DNA of 64,000 bases from Annona cherimola (Eukaryota > Streptophyta > Magnoliopsida > Magnoliales > Annonaceae), in the NCBI GenBank assembly GCA_030490835.1, contig CM059977.1:10754765-10818764 (forward strand), read 5' to 3'. Below are positions 25,001 to 38,088 of this stretch, piece after piece (positions within the stretch are counted from its first letter, which is position 1; every line of letters begins with the position of its first letter). Below the pieces are notes generated by a model, which worked only from the letters and a program-made list of their open reading frames with translations, ran no database searches and was not told the DNA's origin. The position numbers and the translations under genes are program-made.

Positions 25001-25410
25001 ACAAGCAAACATTCGTACAAAAGGTTGTTATACAATGTTAAAAATTAAAAATTTCGAAAACTTTTGTATACTAAATACTTATTTACAAATTTTAACAATT
25101 TTTTATTCGCCCTCAAATGATGTTAAATATTTATAACATTTAAATTTCCAATTAGAGTAATTTTTGGCGTCATAATATATAAATATTAATTTATATTTTG
25201 AATCATTGAAATGATTTTTTTTAAAAAAAATATAAAAGCGACCATTTGTATGTCTGTCCTCGTACAACAGTTTGTTTTAAATAAGCCCATGAATATATAC
25301 ATAGGTAATGATCTAATACATACACATTTATGGAGGTCTCAATACATACACATCGTTTAAGCCTTTTTTAATTTTCTTTTTATTTCTATATAATCTAACA
25401 TGTATTTAGT
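22099..25410. other. Intergenic region
   Basis: No gene recognised. Open frames of 60-100 codons at 22224-22520, 22625-22828 and 23872-24105 show no known motif and no gene structure. A T-run lies at about 23321-23340. The rest is A+T-rich with scattered MITE-like fragments. Confidence 0.45.
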
Positions 25411-25416
25411 TTATAT

Positions 25417-25613
25417 AAAAAAATTACCACTAGGACTGCTAACCTAATGATGACTCATTTGCTTAGCCATATGGTTGGCATGAGTTCTACTGACAGTTGG
25501 GGTATTTTGTCCCCATTTATTATTTAGGAGCCGTGTTTTTTGATTTATAAGAATGTCTCATAGCTTCGATATAATAGATTATATTGAGAAGTATGTAAAA
25601 TATACCAATAAAA
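25417..25613 (+). mobile_element. Degenerate SINE copy
   Basis: The 3' end, TATTGAGAAGTATGTAAA then an A-rich tail, matches the SINE tails at 7080-7117 and 58245-58281. The head has a degraded B box GGCATGAGTTCTACT near 25474. Flanks ATATAAAAAAATTA (left) and ATATAAAAATTG (right) look like a diverged target duplication. Confidence 0.6.
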
Positions 25614-25619
25614 AAGCTG

Positions 25620-26140
25620 ATATAAAAATTGTTAAATACTTTTCACCCTCATAAATGGAGGTGAAACTTGTTGATTTTCAAAATTATAAAAAAATACAAA
25701 GATTCAAAATAATAAATTTCGATACATATAAAGATTGTATGTGGAGTCACATGAAAATGAAAAGAAAAGTAAAAAGAAGATTTTAAAAAAGTTTCAATAC
25801 ATACTATATATTGGATCATTTAAGTATTAGTTAATTTCCCTAGTTGTGAGCCGGGTTTCACTACGTTTGCGTTGCAAGCTTTGAATTTTTTTGATTTATC
25901 ACGCTATGAATATTTAATTATCTGGTCTGACCTGAAATGGGAACAAGTACAAACGTTTGTATGTGAATCATTAACAATATTGAAATAGCAAGAAGAAAAT
26001 ATAGTGAAAATATACAACCGGTTGTTATTTCCCACTTGTTTTTATACTTTAATTTTATAAATTTTTTAAAACAATTTACTATATTTTTCTTATACATATA
26101 TTTATGACATTAAACCTTTCTTTTGATGAAAAGTATGTGT
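25620..26140. other. A+T-rich intergenic region
   Basis: Nothing recognised apart from A+T-rich sequence. The 3' end of the leftward L1-type LINE should lie at its right border. Confidence 0.4.
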
Positions 26141-26146
26141 ATGTAT

Positions 26147-29010
26147 TCACACACCCTGGGAGCGATCCCAAGCTAAAAAATTTACAATTGAAGTAGGTGG
26201 GCATCCCCACCATTCGTTACAAACAGCTGAGGAGAGGACAGCAATATCAGCTACATTGTGTGCATATTTGTTCCCCTCTCTCAACACATTAGTAAACCCA
26301 ACTGATTCAAATTCGGACGCAATAGACATAATTTCAGCTATCTTGTTACCCACATTAAACAGAATATAACATTCATTAATAAGGAAGGCATTCAAAATGA
26401 TGGAATCAGATTCGATAATTAAACTTCTCACATTCAGTGATGCGCACCATTTGATCTTGTGCATTACAACCAAAGCTTTCATGTTTAGTATGTTGTCTAT
26501 CCCATTAATTTTTCAGTATTTGGCTCCAACAAAATCACCTGTACAGTTTCGAAGAATGATGCCCAAACCCATGCAATTTCCGCTAATCGACCGTCTTCCA
26601 TCCATATTTGCCTTTTGCATTCCAAAGGGAGGCCGAATCCATTTCGGAACCAGGTTGATTCTCCTGTTTTGGACATCACATTTCATTCTACACATTCTTG
26701 TTCTCTCCTAGAAGTCTAAGCTCCATTCATTAACCTGTTCGAAAACTGGTCGAACACCTTTAGCTCTTAACTTATTGCGCATCTGCAACACATGCCAGCA
26801 CATTACCACAAATAGCTCCACCTTCATGTCGCCAAATTGCTTTCATCAGGTTACACAGTATGCTTTTAATTGCCTGCCTTGGGACCCAAAATTGTCTGTC
26901 TGGTCCAAACAGTCTCCTTCGGGCCTGAACAATCCTGTCACAAAAAACAAACAGATGTGTGTCGTCCTCTCTTCTGTTGATGCAAAAAAGCACCTCAGGT
27001 CCACCCCCACACCCCTGTTGTTCAGGTTGGATTTTGTTGGTAGTGCATTCTGAATTAGTCTCCATCAAAAGATCTTTATCCAGTTCGGAAGCTTACTTTT
27101 CCAAATAGCCTTCATTAACACTTTATCCTGATTATTCACCATTCCATACCTTAAACCGGTAAAAAAAGAATTGTCAGAGATTGATAGCCCATAGGCCGAT
27201 TAGTCACGGAAGGCACCATCTGCCTCGAGCCCTTAGAACCTACCTTCCATTGCACCCTCCCTTGGTATGTGGATTCCTTTGATCTCTTTCCATCTCGTCT
27301 CTCCAATAGCACTAAGGATTAGATCCTTCTTCCAAACTCTGTCATCCTTGTCAATGAACTCTGCAACTTTTACTTCCCCCTTTGATAATTGACTAGGTAG
27401 TGGGCCAGCCATAGTGAGAGGTCTTAAAAAAACTTGATCTGCTCACCGTTACCTAGTCTCCACCGACGCCCTTCGTCCAGAATGTGTCTGGCCCTTAAGA
27501 TGCTTTTCCAAGTGCAGGAATCGGACGGTCCTTCATTACATTCTCAAATACTCGTTCGAGCCAGATATTTAGCACTTAAAACTTGTAACAAAGTGATTTC
27601 ATGTTAGAGACAAGCCTCCAAAATTATTTTGCAAACATCATCAAATTGAATGCTTGCAGATCCCTAAAGCTCATGCCTCCATCTTTCTTGGAGACACACA
27701 TCTTGCGTCATGCCACCCAGCTCATCTTTCTTTTATCCTCATTCTCTCCCCACCAAAATCGACTGAGTAAGCTATTGATCTCTTTACACAGACTTCCCAG
27801 GATAAGGAATAAACTCATAGTATACGTTGGGTTGCCTGTGCCACTGACTTTATTAGAACCTCTTTCCCATTTATAGAAAGGAGACATTCTCTCTAGCCAT
27901 GGATCTTTCTCCGAATTCGTTCTTTCAATCCACCTAACACTCTCTTATTCGATCTACCCAGTCACATCGGTAGTCCAAGATATGACTTAATTTCCTTCCC
28001 AGCTGTTCCCAGCTGTTCCCAGCCAAGTATGAATTTTCGATTTTCCCACCCTGCTTATGTTGGGGCTGAAAAAAGTTGCTGTCTATCAATGTTCACAACT
28101 TGACCTGAGCATTCCTTATACACTTTGAGGATTTGTAGTAAGTTATGAATATCCACCTTAGAAGCCTTGAGAAATAGGAGAGATATCGTCTACAAAGAAC
28201 AAGTGAGTAAAAAATGGCGCTCTTGGAGAAATCTTGATTCCCGAGATCCTTGCATTGTTTGTTCCATTGTTTATAATAGATTATAATGCTTGGGCACAAA
28301 TGAAGAAAAGGTATAGGGATAAAGGATCTACTTGTCTTAAGCCTCTGCTTGGGCTAAACGAGCTTGTTAGCTTGCCATTGATCTTCACATTGAAGTTCAC
28401 TGAGTTAATACAATCCTTAATCCATCTAATCCAAGTTGTATTAAAGTTCATTTTCTGCATAATGGCAAAGAGAAAGTCCCATTCCACTTGGTCATATCCT
28501 TTTGACATATCTAGTTTTACTGCAACGTCTTTCCTTTTCCCCGTTTTATTGTGCTTATTGTGCCTGAGATAGTGGGTAGCTTCATAGGCTCTAAGCATGT
28601 TGTCAGTGATCTGTCTCCCTAGAACGAAAGCACTTTGTTGCTAAGATATTATGCTGGCATCCCCTTTAGTCGGTTTCCGAGAACCTTAACTATAATCTTA
28701 TACACCACGTTACAAAGACTGATCGATCTGTACTCATTTAACTTATTTGCCCCCTTCTTCTTTGAAATTAGGATAATGGTTGTTGAATTGATCTATTACA
28801 TCTGGAACTCTCTTAAATGATTGCCACTAAACTCCATGAAGGCTTGACACATTTTGAAGATGTCCATACCCACTGTCTCCCAATAGTTTTGGAAAAAACC
28901 TGCTGACATACTGTCCGGCCCAAGCACCTTGCTCAGATTCAATAATGTTGTTAGAATCAAACTGGTTAACGAACTGTTCAAGGGACTGATTTTGGTCTAA
29001 CCAGTTCAAC
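26147..29010 (-). mobile_element. Dead, 5'-truncated L1-type LINE
   Basis: Reading leftward, disrupted frames give the ordered domains of a plant L1 ORF2. The start of the RT region has LGPDSMSAGFFQNYWETVG (about 28900). RT blocks [18 protein letters not shown] and [13 protein letters not shown] follow (28598-28281). A zf-RVT-like segment with INRREDDTHLFVFC and LMKAIWR lies at about 27000-26800. A C-terminal RNase H-like domain, IIESDSIILNAF..FTNVLREGNKYAHNVAD, lies at 26482-26147. No endonuclease or ORF1 is seen, consistent with 5' truncation. GLRQVDP replaces the usual GLRQGDP. Many frameshifts make it inactive. Confidence 0.85.
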
Positions 29011-30290
29011 CATTTCTGAGAAATGGATTAAACTAGCATGTTAGCATTTTATGTAGAATATATCATGGATTTATAAGATAAAAAGTTAAAAGCTTAAAAT
29101 CTTATATATGCCTATAAAAAATCTTATATATAAAAATAATGCAATAATTGAGATTGTATAACTCACTAGATGACATTTTTAGACCTACGAGCATATAAAT
29201 TTTCAATTTTTTATAAGCTACAAATCATGAAGAGATTATATCAATTAGTATTTAGCAGACAACCATCAAATCATTTCCATTCTGAATAGTACAATCACTT
29301 GTACAAAAAATAGCACATCCCATATTATTATTTATTTTTCAGCAATAGAATAATGAATATTAAATTGCATTAACCAACATATTCACTTGAGATAATATTT
29401 CTAATGGATGCAATTAAACATTAAATTGATTCATTTTGGGAATTCATCATATTTCCAAACTAATGTAGCCCATTTAATATTGCTATCATCTAATATATTG
29501 CAATAAATGTCTAATGTAGTGCCTCTTAAAATTTGTTGTACCCCGTCTAATATATGAGGAACAATATCTATAAGAGGTCATCGACATTCAACAAACTAGT
29601 AATGGAAAATTGGAAACACGAGAGCAAAGTTGCAAATTTGCAATACGTATAAAGTATTAAGGAGTTAAAGACAACCCAGGAATGGCAAAAGCAGACATTA
29701 AACCTAGTAGCATCAGGTAGCAATTGTGGTGACAATGAATGTAGTGACAAAAATTGACGTGGTGATGACCGGAGAGTAGATTCAGTGAGTTAGCAATAGC
29801 AAAGTAGAGTTGCTGCGGCAACAACGTTCAGAGAGCAGCAACTGTAAGCTAGCAATAACAACAGTAAAGTAGAGCAAAAATGGTGGAGGAGAATCGAAAA
29901 TGACGATAGAGAAATGGAGAGGAGAATCGAAAACAATGACAAGTGAATGGTGAAGGAGAATCAAAGAGAAAGAGATGAAGTGGATTAATGGAGACGATTG
30001 AAAAAGAAGGGAAATAGTGGAAAGGAAATCAGAGTATATTCGAGTGCAGCTATTGCCAGTTAAGATCAGTTTAGGAGGGGGAAAAGGGTGCATCGAAGGT
30101 TTTTATATATGCTCGATGAACCATTCCGACCGGGCGTTTTAAAAACTAGATGAGCTAGTGGTCGAATTCGTGAATTCGACTTAGAAGATCAACTGATTTT
30201 CTCCACTAGTCCATGTCATTCTCATGGTATATATCCTAGTTCATTAAAACTTAGAAGATCAACTGATTTTCTCCACCGGTTAGGTGCAAA
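29011..30290. other. Intergenic region with a 28-bp direct repeat; possible unplaced transposon
   Basis: ACTTAGAAGATCAACTGATT and the eight bases after it occur at 30179-30206 and again at 30250-30277. Words resembling plant transposon ends lie near 29000 and 30110 (GAACCATTCCGACCGGGCG), but I could not pair them. The purine-rich stretch 29780-30093 holds a compositional open frame only. Confidence 0.4.
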
Positions 30291-31469
30291 TTTGGAACAG
30301 ACAAACAACCCTACAACTTTCTGTCAACTTCGCAATTCCTTGAAAGGTTTTAAACACTCCAGTCGCCACCCTCATCCTTCTACCAACCTTAATGCATGTA
30401 CGAAACCTCATAGCACGTGCATTCCTAGGTAACTAGCTTATAAAAACTAAAACTAATGAGGCCATCCTAGATCTTTTTCCCTCTAATTCCGAGCTAGTTC
30501 TCCTCTTTTGCAACCCATATGTATTATTGATCACAATCTTTTAGTTTAATTATTGTTTTATTTTTTGCATGTATAACTCATTTCAAATACATATTCCAAT
30601 ACTTCCCATAGAAAAGTACATATTCCAATGCTAGCTTCTAGGGTGTAAATCTAATGTTAGGGTTGGAAATTCAAACATCCTACACCCTAGGCAGGTTTAT
30701 CAGTCATGCTAGTCGCTTATTGGCTTTAGTTTAATTATTTAATTAATTTAAATTAGAGTAAATATAAAAATTATGAACATTTGGCAATCAAATTTCTTTT
30801 TAGTAGTTGCTATATGAAATAATTATTATTGATAACCAAATTTTTTTTAGCAATTAGCTAGATTTTAACTCTTTGCAAGATCATTTTATTGCAAAATATA
30901 AATTTTTTTGTAGTAAATAGATTTGTCCGATATGGATCCCTGCTATACTTTATCTTTGCATGACTTACTCGAACGTCACATATATGCACTATTACCTAGC
31001 CATTTTTCGTTTGTCATGAAGCTTCCATATTGCTGCCAATTCTTGTGCGAAAGCATGACATCAGAACTGCGCGATACATATATCTTTCATCATTTTAATT
31101 AATTATAATTAGCTTTTCAAGCGCATGACTACTCGATCTGTCCGGTAGTTCTTCATTTGAACATAATGAGCCATATCTTCATCAGAAAATTAAAGGGATG
31201 ACAATAAGAGATCCAAATTAACTAGCGTATATGTAGGAGCAAACAACTGATCTTTGACTTTATTAATGTTTTCCGCAAATGGAAGCTTTTCCTTCGCTGG
31301 GATTTTTTTTCTCTCGATATTTTCCTTCCCTGGGATTTGGTTATACAATATGTGGTTGTAAAGACTTGTAACGAAATATGCGTCATATCAAAACTGCTCA
31401 ATTTGGGTAATCAAATTCTTGCAGATCTTAATTATACGATAATAGCTTTATATGATCTGGACTTTGTAA
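30291..31469. other. Intergenic region
   Basis: No gene. A short inverted pair TAGGGTGTAAATC..ACACCCTAG spans about 30638-30688. Fragments like the CACTA-type elements to the right occur at 30755-30920. Confidence 0.4.
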
Positions 31470-31818
31470 ACTACAAAAATTTGATTCTTGACCACTAAAA
31501 TCTTCTCTACAAAGGTTAAAATTTGGTTGTTAATTAAGAAAAATTGGTTGACAATAATTTGTGGCATATGTCAGATAGCAACCACTAAGATGAATTTTAG
31601 TTGTCATTAGTTTATAATTTTTATGTTTAGGCAAATAAATTTTAATTTGATTGATAAAGCATCACCATAAGCAAGGAAATTATTCAAAGTATCACTGTAA
31701 GCAACGAAATGCTTTCTTGCCTATAAAAGCATCATCATAAGTTAAAAAAAAAAAAATTCCTTGTATATACTTTTTTCTTGCCAGTAATGATTGCTAAAAA
31801 TGTAATTTCTTGTGTAGC
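31470..31818. mobile_element. CACTA-like non-autonomous element (degenerate)
   Basis: Left end ACTACAAAAATTTGATTC resembles the inverted right end GCTACACAAGAAATTACA, and subterminal GACCACTAAAATC pairs with inverted TTTTAGCAATCATTA. The interior shares AAAGCATCACCATAAGC motifs with 33240-33330. The terminus is related to the plant CACTACAAGAAA type. Confidence 0.45.
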
Positions 31819-32463
31819 AATGTTTATCATTAAGCGGATTGTGCAGATTGGCGGAAAAGTGAGCAGTCTGGTTCATATACATACATAGGATAGGAGACGC
31901 TCCAAAAAATATAAGATATTTGAATGATTGTATACGGGATGGGATTTTTCCAAACTCAATATAATTTTTTTAAAGTTTAATACAAAGTTTTATGTTTTCA
32001 ATATAATTTTTCTTGTTCGCAATACACATCATTTCATTTTCATCCCATTCAAGCTCCTTAATCCTTTCTAATAAACCCTATTTTAGTCAATTTTTTTCTT
32101 TTTTGCAATAAAGAAAATGGTAAAAAAAAAAAAAAAAGGAACAAAATCTTGCCCATATATACTTGACAGAAAGTAGCGAGTACTCAAATCAAATACCCAT
32201 AAACTGAGCGAATAGCGCGGCACTTTAACCATGCATGCCAGGAACATGGGTAACAGAGATATCTTTCGGCTTCGTGCATGGTTAGAGGATTCATCTTGGG
32301 TTCCAATATTTCACAGTTTCCAGCCGTATTGTTGCCGCCAGAGGGAAGTTGGCCGGATAATTTCTAATTATTATTTTCTAGGCCCACGGTTGGCTGGTAA
32401 AAGATCTTTTATATAAGCAGTCCTTGATAACGGAAGAGATATTTAATTAGGAGGGTTGACGTT

Positions 32464-33407
32464 CACTATAAAAATTTCGATTTTTGATAACTAAAATTTT
32501 ATCATAAAAGATTAAAATTTAGAGTGTGTTTGGTAATGAATAAAACTTTTGATGAAAAGTTTTAGAGAGTAAAAATTATCAAATGATGTGATATGATAGG
32601 GGTAATGATGAGTAATAAAGAGGATAAAGTTAAACTAGATAGGTTAGTTGTGTGGATTGTTGTGTAGAAATGATTGAAAAATAGAGTAGTTGTATAGGAA
32701 AATGTAAAAAAATAATTAAAAAATATGATAGTTATGGAGAGTGAAAAGTTTTAACTTAACCTTTTTTGTCAATTGCTAAACATACCCTTAGTTGTTAAAG
32801 ATAAACTTAGTTATCAATAATTTTTTTATGAGTTTTTTCCAAGTAACATTTGAGACATTCTTACACCACCCCAAAGGAGGCAATTGCCGCCGCTGTTACT
32901 TTTTCTACCTTCCGCTGTTCCCTTTTTCATTTTTTTTTTATTTTTATCTCACGCCTGTTTTGCTGCTGCCAAGCATCGAACCGTCATCGCCGCATTGATG
33001 CGGAAGGACGGCTACCACTGAGGGCAGTCGTCAATAGTTGATAACATGTCATATAGGCACGGATAAACTAAAATTTGAGTTCATGATTTTTACATTTTTT
33101 TAATTACAGTATATGGAGACCATGCTTCTTTCATACCCACGCATGTCACATCATGTCACGATGTGAAGCACTATGCCCTGATTCATATGATTTTTACGGT
33201 TTAGCAACCAAATTTCATTTGTTGGAAAAATATTATATATCATAAGCCTGTAAAATTTTTCTTATCTATGAAAGCATCACCGTAGTAAAGATTTTTTTTT
33301 ACTTATAAAAGTATCATTGCAAAAAAAAATTTTAGACATATATTTTTTACTAATAAAGACTTTTTTGTTGCCCATAACAATGGTCGAAAATGAATTTTCT
33401 TATAGTG
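32464..33407. mobile_element. CACTA-like element, interrupted by a MITE
   Basis: Ends CACTATAAAAATTTCG (32464) and inverted CACTATAAGAAAATTC (33407), with subterminal TTTTTGATAACTAAA against TTTTCGACCATTGTTA. The CACTA terminus and 3-base flanks GTT/ATT (two of three identical) fit the CACTA superfamily. The interior includes a GC-richer patch at 32870-33045. No transposase, so non-autonomous. Confidence 0.55.
32521..32789. mobile_element. hAT-like MITE nested in the CACTA-like element
   Basis: AGAGTGTGTTTGGTAATGA pairs with the inverted right end AAGGGTATGTTTAGCAATTG. The interior (GATAGGGGTAATGATGAGTA, GTTGTGTGGATTGTTGTG) is the reverse complement of the family words in the copies at 16477 and 55393. 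CACTA-like sequence resumes after it. Confidence 0.65.
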
Positions 33408-33975
33408 ATTCTATATTAGTTTAAAAAGATTTTTTATATTTAAAATAAATAGTTTAGTCATACTGATAGTTCTGTGTAAATGATTATAAAATAAAGTAGT
33501 TATATCAGAAGATATGAAAAAGTATTTAAAAATAAGATAACTATAAAGAATAAAATTTTTAGATTAAAAGTTTTTAATTTGAAATTATTTTTGGTGCACC
33601 AAATATGCCCTTACTCTTACGAAAAATCTTCCTAAGGAAACATGTTACAAAATCAAATTAATGTAAATTTCGCTACACGTGTAGTACCGACTTCCACATA
33701 TTTGTAGCAAAAGAAATTGATGCATGTGCAATTTCAGAGCCATGGCTGTCTATGAGTAAAAGTATGCCGTCATTAGCAGTATGTTGGTTGTGTATTGGAC
33801 CATAGGTAAGCTTTCATGCTTATGTAAGCATTAAATCATTATTCATCCATGCTTGTAGCAAATGAAGTCACGTAGCCATAATTATCACATTTAAGAAAAT
33901 TTCTTTTAGTCACTGAATACTTAAAATAAAAAATTAACTTAGAAGAAAATTTTTGATAATTTCATAAATAACTGT
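33408..33975. other. Intergenic region with a partial MITE
   Basis: 33475-33615 resembles the right half of the hAT-like MITE family, ending CACCAAATATGCCCTT. Nothing else recognised. Confidence 0.45.
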
Positions 33976-34088
33976 ATTATAATGAAATAATTATTAAACG
34001 AGAGCAATGTTCGTGTTATAATGAAGTAGTATTTATTAAACGATAGCAATGTTCGTGTTATAATGAAATAGTATTTATTAAACGAGGC
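33976..34088. repeat. 42-bp tandem repeat, about 2.6 copies
   Basis: The unit contains ATAATGAAATAGTATTTATT and GCAATGTTCGTGTT; exact copies of GCAATGTTCGTG are 42 bases apart (34004, 34046). The low divergence suggests recent expansion. Confidence 0.8.
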
Positions 34089-34978
34089 AATATCGATCAT
34101 ATTTTACAAATATTTTTTTTCTTTGATGGGAATCTTTACAAATATAGTAGCGAGAAGATTTAGAAAACACAATTCTGAAAGACTAAAAAAGGCCAAACGC
34201 AAGTGGCAACCCGAATTAGTTTGGAAATTAATTATAACAACTGAGCAAAAAAAATTAACAATGGAAAATGAAAGAAATAAGAGGTATTAAGGAATATATA
34301 AAAGGATTATGGTTTGAGAATGAAAGTGGTAAGGAGTAAAATGAGAAAGTTTTTAGAAATTATGAGAGTAATATGATATAATAGAAGTAAGGTGTTGAAA
34401 TATAGAGATGAAAATGAAAAAAAAAGTAAGATAATAAGAATAACCGAGAATTAATTTTTCCATTCTCCGCTCTCTCTTCTTGCTTTCCAAAACGTCCTCT
34501 TAATAATAAAGAACTATTATGTACTAAAAATAAAAAAACTATATTGATAATCAAAAAGTAATATTAAAAATAGAAAAAGTAAATATGTTATATAATAAAA
34601 AAATGAATGATTGTATTGAAAATGAGAAAAAAAATTTGAGAATGAAAAATGAATTATATTTTATCCCTTCATATACTTAGGAGCAAGCCCTAAAAAAATG
34701 CAACACCAGCATGAGACACATTGACTAAAAAAAACACTACAGATAAAAAGCAGAAGATGCTTTAAAAATTGAGGAATAATTCCTTTTCGCATTAATTAAA
34801 AGAGATGCGTATAGGATTTTAATTAAAAAATAAAATTTAAAAAATTTAAAGAGTGAGGAATATGCTCATATTTGATCATAGAACAAAATATAACGATCAG
34901 GCGATGATGAATAATTTGACTTAGTTGGTTGAAGTTAGCTAAAGAAGGAGAGATTCATGAATTGATTGTGGTTAATGC
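34089..34978. other. A+T-rich intergenic region
   Basis: Highly A-rich on the + strand, no gene or repeat boundary recognised. Confidence 0.4.
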
Positions 34979-36433
34979 GTGGAGCGTGGACGCAGCCATC
35001 GGCACATGAGTTGGATGGCGTGCCATGTCATCATCGTCGGTCAGCATGGGCAGAGCTTTGACCTACCCCTCACCCGCGACATAAATAATATCGATAGCCC
35101 GTCGTTTTCCTGCTCGTCAGGGTCGGGCACACGTGTGGGTCCCATGCTCTCCCCCTGTCATGCCTTCGGCTCCAATCCCTTCCCAACCTCGAATTCCCAT
35201 GAAACGATTGATTCCACGACGGCTGTCGTTGCGGGCCCTGCGTCCACTCTCCCTCTCCCCCACTTCATACCCTCTCCTCCATCGCACCCACGACCCAACC
35301 CAAAAGTCATGTTCACACCTCGATTGTCAGCTGACGTAATTCTTGGATCAAAGAAGACGAAAAAAAAAAAGAGAGGAAAGAAAGGATTATAATTGCTAAA
35401 TGAACATCCCGGTAATTGATTATAATTTTTTTGATAGAGAGTAATTGTTTATAATTCAATTATAAATCATGTCAGCAGTAATTGATTATAATTTAATTAT
35501 TAATTATTTTTCATAAAATGTTTACCTTCCTCAATTATCTGCTCCGCTTCTGACATGATTTATTTATTGGGATGGTCGGCAAGATTGAGTGGAAAGGAAT
35601 AATTAGAGGGACTAGGACGAAATTTTCGTTTTTTCCAGGGTCCTTCTTACGTTAATGTATTTTCATTACCTCCTTATTTCTATTACGATGTTGCCATAAT
35701 CTATCTATTGTAATGTTGTCTATTCAATAATTGAGACTGACCATCATATTTATATTTCTCGCATCCACTTAATTACTCCCTTATATCATTTTTTTGATTG
35801 GTATTAGTATTTTTCTGTTGTTAAGTAAGGATACGAAATTTGTGAGTCAAAACTAATCCATGCACCTGATCACCCAATCAGCTTGCAGGTTAATTAAATT
35901 GTCCATCATCATGAAAAGAAGCAACCGCATGGCGGGTGACATTTGTACTGGGTATATTTATAGTTCGTTTCCCTAGCGCAAGCAGTATTATTGTTAAAAG
36001 GCCGGTACCAGCATTAATTTTTGTACGTAGAAATATCAAATTAATATAGCTCATGAAGAAACGTGAGCTAGATAGACAACCATATCCATCAAATCAAGTG
36101 CATGAGGGGTAGTTAAACAATCAGATATCGGAGCACTCCTAAACGTGTGCATAGGAATCTGACCGTACGTGCATATATATATAAAATTAATAATTATAGA
36201 TGCGGCCCACCCAACTGGGTACTAGATCACTAGTGAGTGGCCAGCGCGCCGCTGACGAAGTCCATGTCCGTGCCCGGGAGTTGGGTCTCCCTCGTGATAT
36301 TTTGACATCTCCCACGCAAGCGGATTTGCCTGGCCCGATTAGTTCTCTGGCTGGTTCTCTATATGTCAGAAGGCCAGCTTTGCTACCGTCCTTTGCAAGC
36401 CCAGCCGTGGATTATTCCTTTTTTTTTTTTTTT
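34979..36433. other. Two GC-richer patches, function unknown
   Basis: 34979-35392 encodes an open frame of 137 codons on + (start MERGRSHRHMSW) rich in Pro and Ser. 36200-36433 encodes an 80-codon frame ending in a T-run. Neither resembles a family I know. The first patch contains the palindrome CACACGTGTG (35128-35137), a G-box core. They could be a fragment of an unrecognised gene, a lone exon or promoter DNA. The sequence between is A+T-rich. Confidence 0.3.
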
Positions 36434-37493
36434 CAAAAATAAAATAAAATAATAAACTCTTGCAGTACGTGTAGGGATGATCAGTCAACATTAAGCTTTT
36501 TATCAGAAGAATAATGAATAATAATATTAAGAATGATAAAGAGTAGTAAAATTATTAAAGTAATTGTACTTCTTCACATTTGGTAAAAAAACAAAATTTC
36601 TTACCACAAAGGATTAAATATCCACAGCCTAACATAATTAATGTCAGTTTTCTGTTGTTCTTTTTTAGCCACAATTTTCTTATTCTTTTCATTCATTACG
36701 ATTAATTAGCTTCGTTACTCGGTATCTGCAATAAAATTAAAGCTTCGGTTTTTCTTAATTTTTTGCTGCTCTTGAATTCATATATCTGCAGCCTTGGTTG
36801 TATAAATATCATCAGTTTTCTATTAATCTAGACAGAGCTCTACCCAACTAGACCCCCATGTGCAAACCCGCGTCTCTTTTTGTTCCAATGCAGTATGATG
36901 GAAAACACCATTTTTTTCACAAGTGGGATGTGACCGCTGAAGAGAGAATGGTTGGTAACCGATAGGACCCACCACTCCTTAATTTCAATCAATCGAAAAG
37001 AAGGAAAAGATTTAAAGATTGAAGTTGGGTGTCTGTTTTTGAGGTCAATTCAATTCATGGAGAGACTGCTAACCCTGAAAGGATTTTAATATATGGTTGT
37101 AATGCTTTGATGGACTTCACTGGCCAGTTGGTACGAAAATTCTGTATATTTTGCTTAGAGAGCCCATGCATGTCAGCAAATGGGTGGTGTTTGCTCCGTA
37201 GCACCTAGATGCATGGTCATCTCTCCCTCTCTTTTCATTCTGTGGTGCTCATTCATTTCTGTGAATGTACAGTCTTTCCAAGTACCCCAGTTTTCATGCA
37301 GCCAGAGAGATGGAACCGCCCCCACTACGTGCAATTGGTATAAGGATGGCTGTCTCCGTAGGCCATACCCCAAGTGCCGTGGTTTACAAGTCAGGTTGAT
37401 AGAAATTCCCAGGGTTTTGAAAAATAGACCAGAAAACATGCATAATTGCATTTTAGGTAGTGTGTTTTATCTGAGGGTAGTAACAGATGGAGT
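36434..37493. other. Intergenic region
   Basis: No gene recognised. An open frame of 112 codons at 37180-37518 has no known motif and runs into a transposon. A T-run sits at its left edge (36419-36433). Confidence 0.4.
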
Positions 37494-38088
37494 TGGACGG
37501 GTTAGAATTCAATCCTAACTATAACTCATTTTAAAAATCTCAACACTAATATATTTATTAACACATTTAAAAAACTCGATCATAACCCATTTCCAACTCC
37601 TTTAGTAAACCGATTGGTAGGGTGTTAATGAGTTATATATATATGTTACAAACAAGTCAAAATGAAGATAATTTAAAGCCAAGTGTGTGTTATTTATAAT
37701 TGCCTTGGTAAATGGATTTGCACCGATAAGATACATGACAAGATTAAATCGTTATAATGAGAAAGGTGTGTATTTGACATACTAGCACAAAGAAGGATAG
37801 AGATTGGGGGAAAGAGAGAGAGAGGATAGAGAAGAGGAAATAATAATAGAGATAGAGGGAAGAAGAGAGAGAAGAAAACGGTGAAAATAGGGAGAGAGAT
37901 AGAGAAAGGAATGATTAGATTTGAAGAGAGAGGGGAGAGAGGAGGATAGAAAAGGAGAATACTCTTAGTAGCGGCACCATAGGTGGCGGCAGGGATGAGG
38001 ATGACAATGTCAAAGCATGATAGTAAAGAAGACGCTATAGAGTAATAGATAGGGGTGTAACTCGGGCTCATGAAACTCGGGTTCACCT

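Noticed and set aside
26397..26711. Open frame of 104 codons on +
   Set aside because: Antisense to the RNase H part of the L1-type LINE.
29782..30093. Open frame of 103 codons on the minus strand
   Set aside because: Compositional: a purine-rich + strand gives Ser/Leu/Pro-rich translation, with no domain.
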